Positions 4,527-5,600 of a stretch of DNA of 5,600 bases are shown piece after piece. The first letter of the stretch is position 1. The number at the start of each line of letters is the position of its first letter. The notes beneath the pieces were generated by a model that made no database searches, was not told the origin of the DNA, and worked only from the letters and a program-made list of their open reading frames with translations. The DNA is taken from positions 1 to 5,600 of the forward strand of contig CALEDU010000144.1 in the NCBI GenBank assembly GCA_937949455.1, written 5' to 3'. Made by a program: the position numbers and the translations under genes. Source of the stretch: an uncultured Tepidimonas sp. Lineage in GTDB: Bacteria; Pseudomonadota; Gammaproteobacteria; Burkholderiales; Burkholderiaceae_C.

Positions 4527-5600
4527 ATGGTCAACCCCGCGCCCTCCTCCGGTCCATCGCCACAGACTCCAGCGCCCAGTGCTCCCCTGCCGGGGCTGCT
4601 GTGGCTGTTTGCGGCCTGTAATTTCGTGATCGGCACCGGGGCCTTTGGTATGACGGGCTACCTAGGACCAGTGGCCGACGGGCTGGGGGTCAGCGTCGGT
4701 GCCGCAGGACAGACCATGACCGTTTATGCACTGGCTAATGCGGTCCTGGCTCCGTTGCTGATGGCGCTCACCGCTCGCTGGCCGCGGGCTTGGGTGATGC
4801 AGGGGGCGCTGGGCCTGTTCGCTGTCGGTACGCTGCTCGGTGCCGTCGCCCCCAGTCTAACCATACTGATGGTGGGGCGGGTGCTGATGGGCGCAGGTGC
4901 GGTATTCACCCCAATTGCCGCCGGGCTGGCCGTGCAGTTGGCGGCCCCCGAACTGCGTGGGCGTGCGCTGTCGCGCACCTTCCTGGGCATGAGTCTGAGC
5001 TATGTGCTTGGCATGCCTTACGGTGCCTGGTTGGGCCTGCAGTGGGGGTGGCGCTGGCCCCTGTTGAGCGTGGGTGTGGCCACGCTGCTGATCGGCTGGT
5101 TGCTGCACCGCCGCCTGCGCGCCGGCAGGGACACCGGCGCAACCTCACTGCGGGGCATCGGTGCCGTGCTGCGCCGGCGCGACGTGGTGCTTGCGCTGCT
5201 GCTGACGCTGCTGTATTTCACGGGCATCTTCGTCGTGACGGCTTACATGGGGCCGGTGCAGCTCGCGCTCAATCCGCTCACCCCAGGCGGGCTGAGCACG
5301 CTGCTGGCCGGGATCGGCGCAGCGGGCGTGGTGGGCACCTTGGCCGGAGGCTGGGCGGCCGACCGACTGGGCCCACGGCGTACGATCGCGCTGCTGCTGG
5401 CCGGTCTGCTGCTGACCATGATCGCCGTCCCCTGGACGGCCGGGCACCTGGCCTGGACCATGGTCGCCTTTTCGGTGTGGACCGTCTGCGGCTTTGGGCT
5501 GATGACCCCCCAGCAGTCCCGCTTGGCGGAGATGGCATTCACCCAGGCCCCATTGTTGTTGAGTCTGAACGCCTCGATGGTCTACATCGGCACGGCCCTG
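4527..5600 (+). CDS. MFS transporter, DHA1/AraJ-like efflux type (C-terminus cut by window edge)
   Basis: A proton-coupled inner-membrane transporter of the major facilitator superfamily, probably an exporter of small molecules. The frame is open from the ATG at 4527 through base 5600, giving 358 residues. A family member has about 390-410, so the last helix or two are missing. A Pro/Ser-rich cytoplasmic tail (1-20) precedes the first helix at about 22-44. Further helices are visible near 61-83, 88-108, 111-135, 150-170, 175-193, 219-240, 255-277, 285-303, 307-328 and 343-358. GRVLMGAGA (117-125) is the TM4 motif B region. LGMPYGAWLG (161-170) fits the antiporter motif C in TM5 (G-x-x-x-GxPxG-like), which favours efflux. 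The second-half motif A is well kept as GGWAADRLGPRR (274-285), whereas the first-half copy near 83-89 is degenerate. No Shine-Dalgarno precedes the ATG, so the start is less certain than the frame. The substrate is unknown. Confidence 0.93.
   Translation, partial: MVNPAPSSGPSPQTPAPSAPLPGLLWLFAACNFVIGTGAFGMTGYLGPVADGLGVSVGAAGQTMTVYALANAVLAPLLMALTARWPRAWVMQGALGLFAVGTLLGAVAPSLTILMVGRVLMGAGAVFTPIAAGLAVQLAAPELRGRALSRTFLGMSLSYVLGMPYGAWLGLQWGWRWPLLSVGVATLLIGWLLHRRLRAGRDTGATSLRGIGAVLRRRDVVLALLLTLLYFTGIFVVTAYMGPVQLALNPLTPGGLSTLLAGIGAAGVVGTLAGGWAADRLGPRRTIALLLAGLLLTMIAVPWTAGHLAWTMVAFSVWTVCGFGLMTPQQSRLAEMAFTQAPLLLSLNASMVYIGTAL

Noticed and set aside
4406..4636. Small open frames in and around the yhdH/MFS intergenic region on both strands
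   Set aside because: None has a Shine-Dalgarno or a recognisable product, and most run into the coding region of the MFS gene in another frame.

Overview
The window is GC-rich bacterial chromosomal DNA. It most likely comes from a betaproteobacterium of the order Burkholderiales, perhaps a Comamonadaceae relative. This is an inference from the high-GC coding style and the combination of protein families, not from a marker gene. I see no rRNA, tRNA, CRISPR array, insertion sequence, phage gene or integration site. All six protein-coding genes look intact, except that the first and last are cut by the window edges.

Layout from left to right: (1) on the minus strand, a TatD-family metal-dependent hydrolase most like E. 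coli YjjV, with its C-terminus beyond base 1; (2) on the plus strand, a short-chain dehydrogenase/reductase (SDR) of 260 residues; (3) on the minus strand, a 2-oxoglutarate/Fe(II) dioxygenase of the family that contains free-amino-acid hydroxylases; (4) on the plus strand, a multi-pass membrane protein of the DUF2189 type; (5) on the minus strand, a YhdH/AcuI-type acrylyl-CoA reductase (NADPH); (6) on the plus strand, an MFS transporter of the drug:H+ antiporter type, running off the right edge.

The main architectural feature is that the six genes strictly alternate strands. No gene is followed by a co-directional partner, so the window contains no operon. There are three divergent promoter regions (about 52, 136 and 188 bp) and two tail-to-tail junctions (a 47 bp gap and an 11 bp overlap). 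Each gene is therefore probably transcribed on its own. Their functions (nuclease/hydrolase, oxidoreductase, amino-acid-type oxygenase, membrane protein, acrylyl-CoA detoxification, efflux) do not form an obvious pathway. I did not find a convincing new multi-gene system.

The points most worth a second look are small. They are the symmetrical 11-bp convergent stop-codon overlap, which lies inside a perfect inverted repeat; an SDR whose usual active-site Asn appears to be Gly; an amino-acid-hydroxylase-like dioxygenase of unknown substrate; and an exact 8-bp direct repeat in the promoter region shared by the acrylyl-CoA reductase and the transporter.
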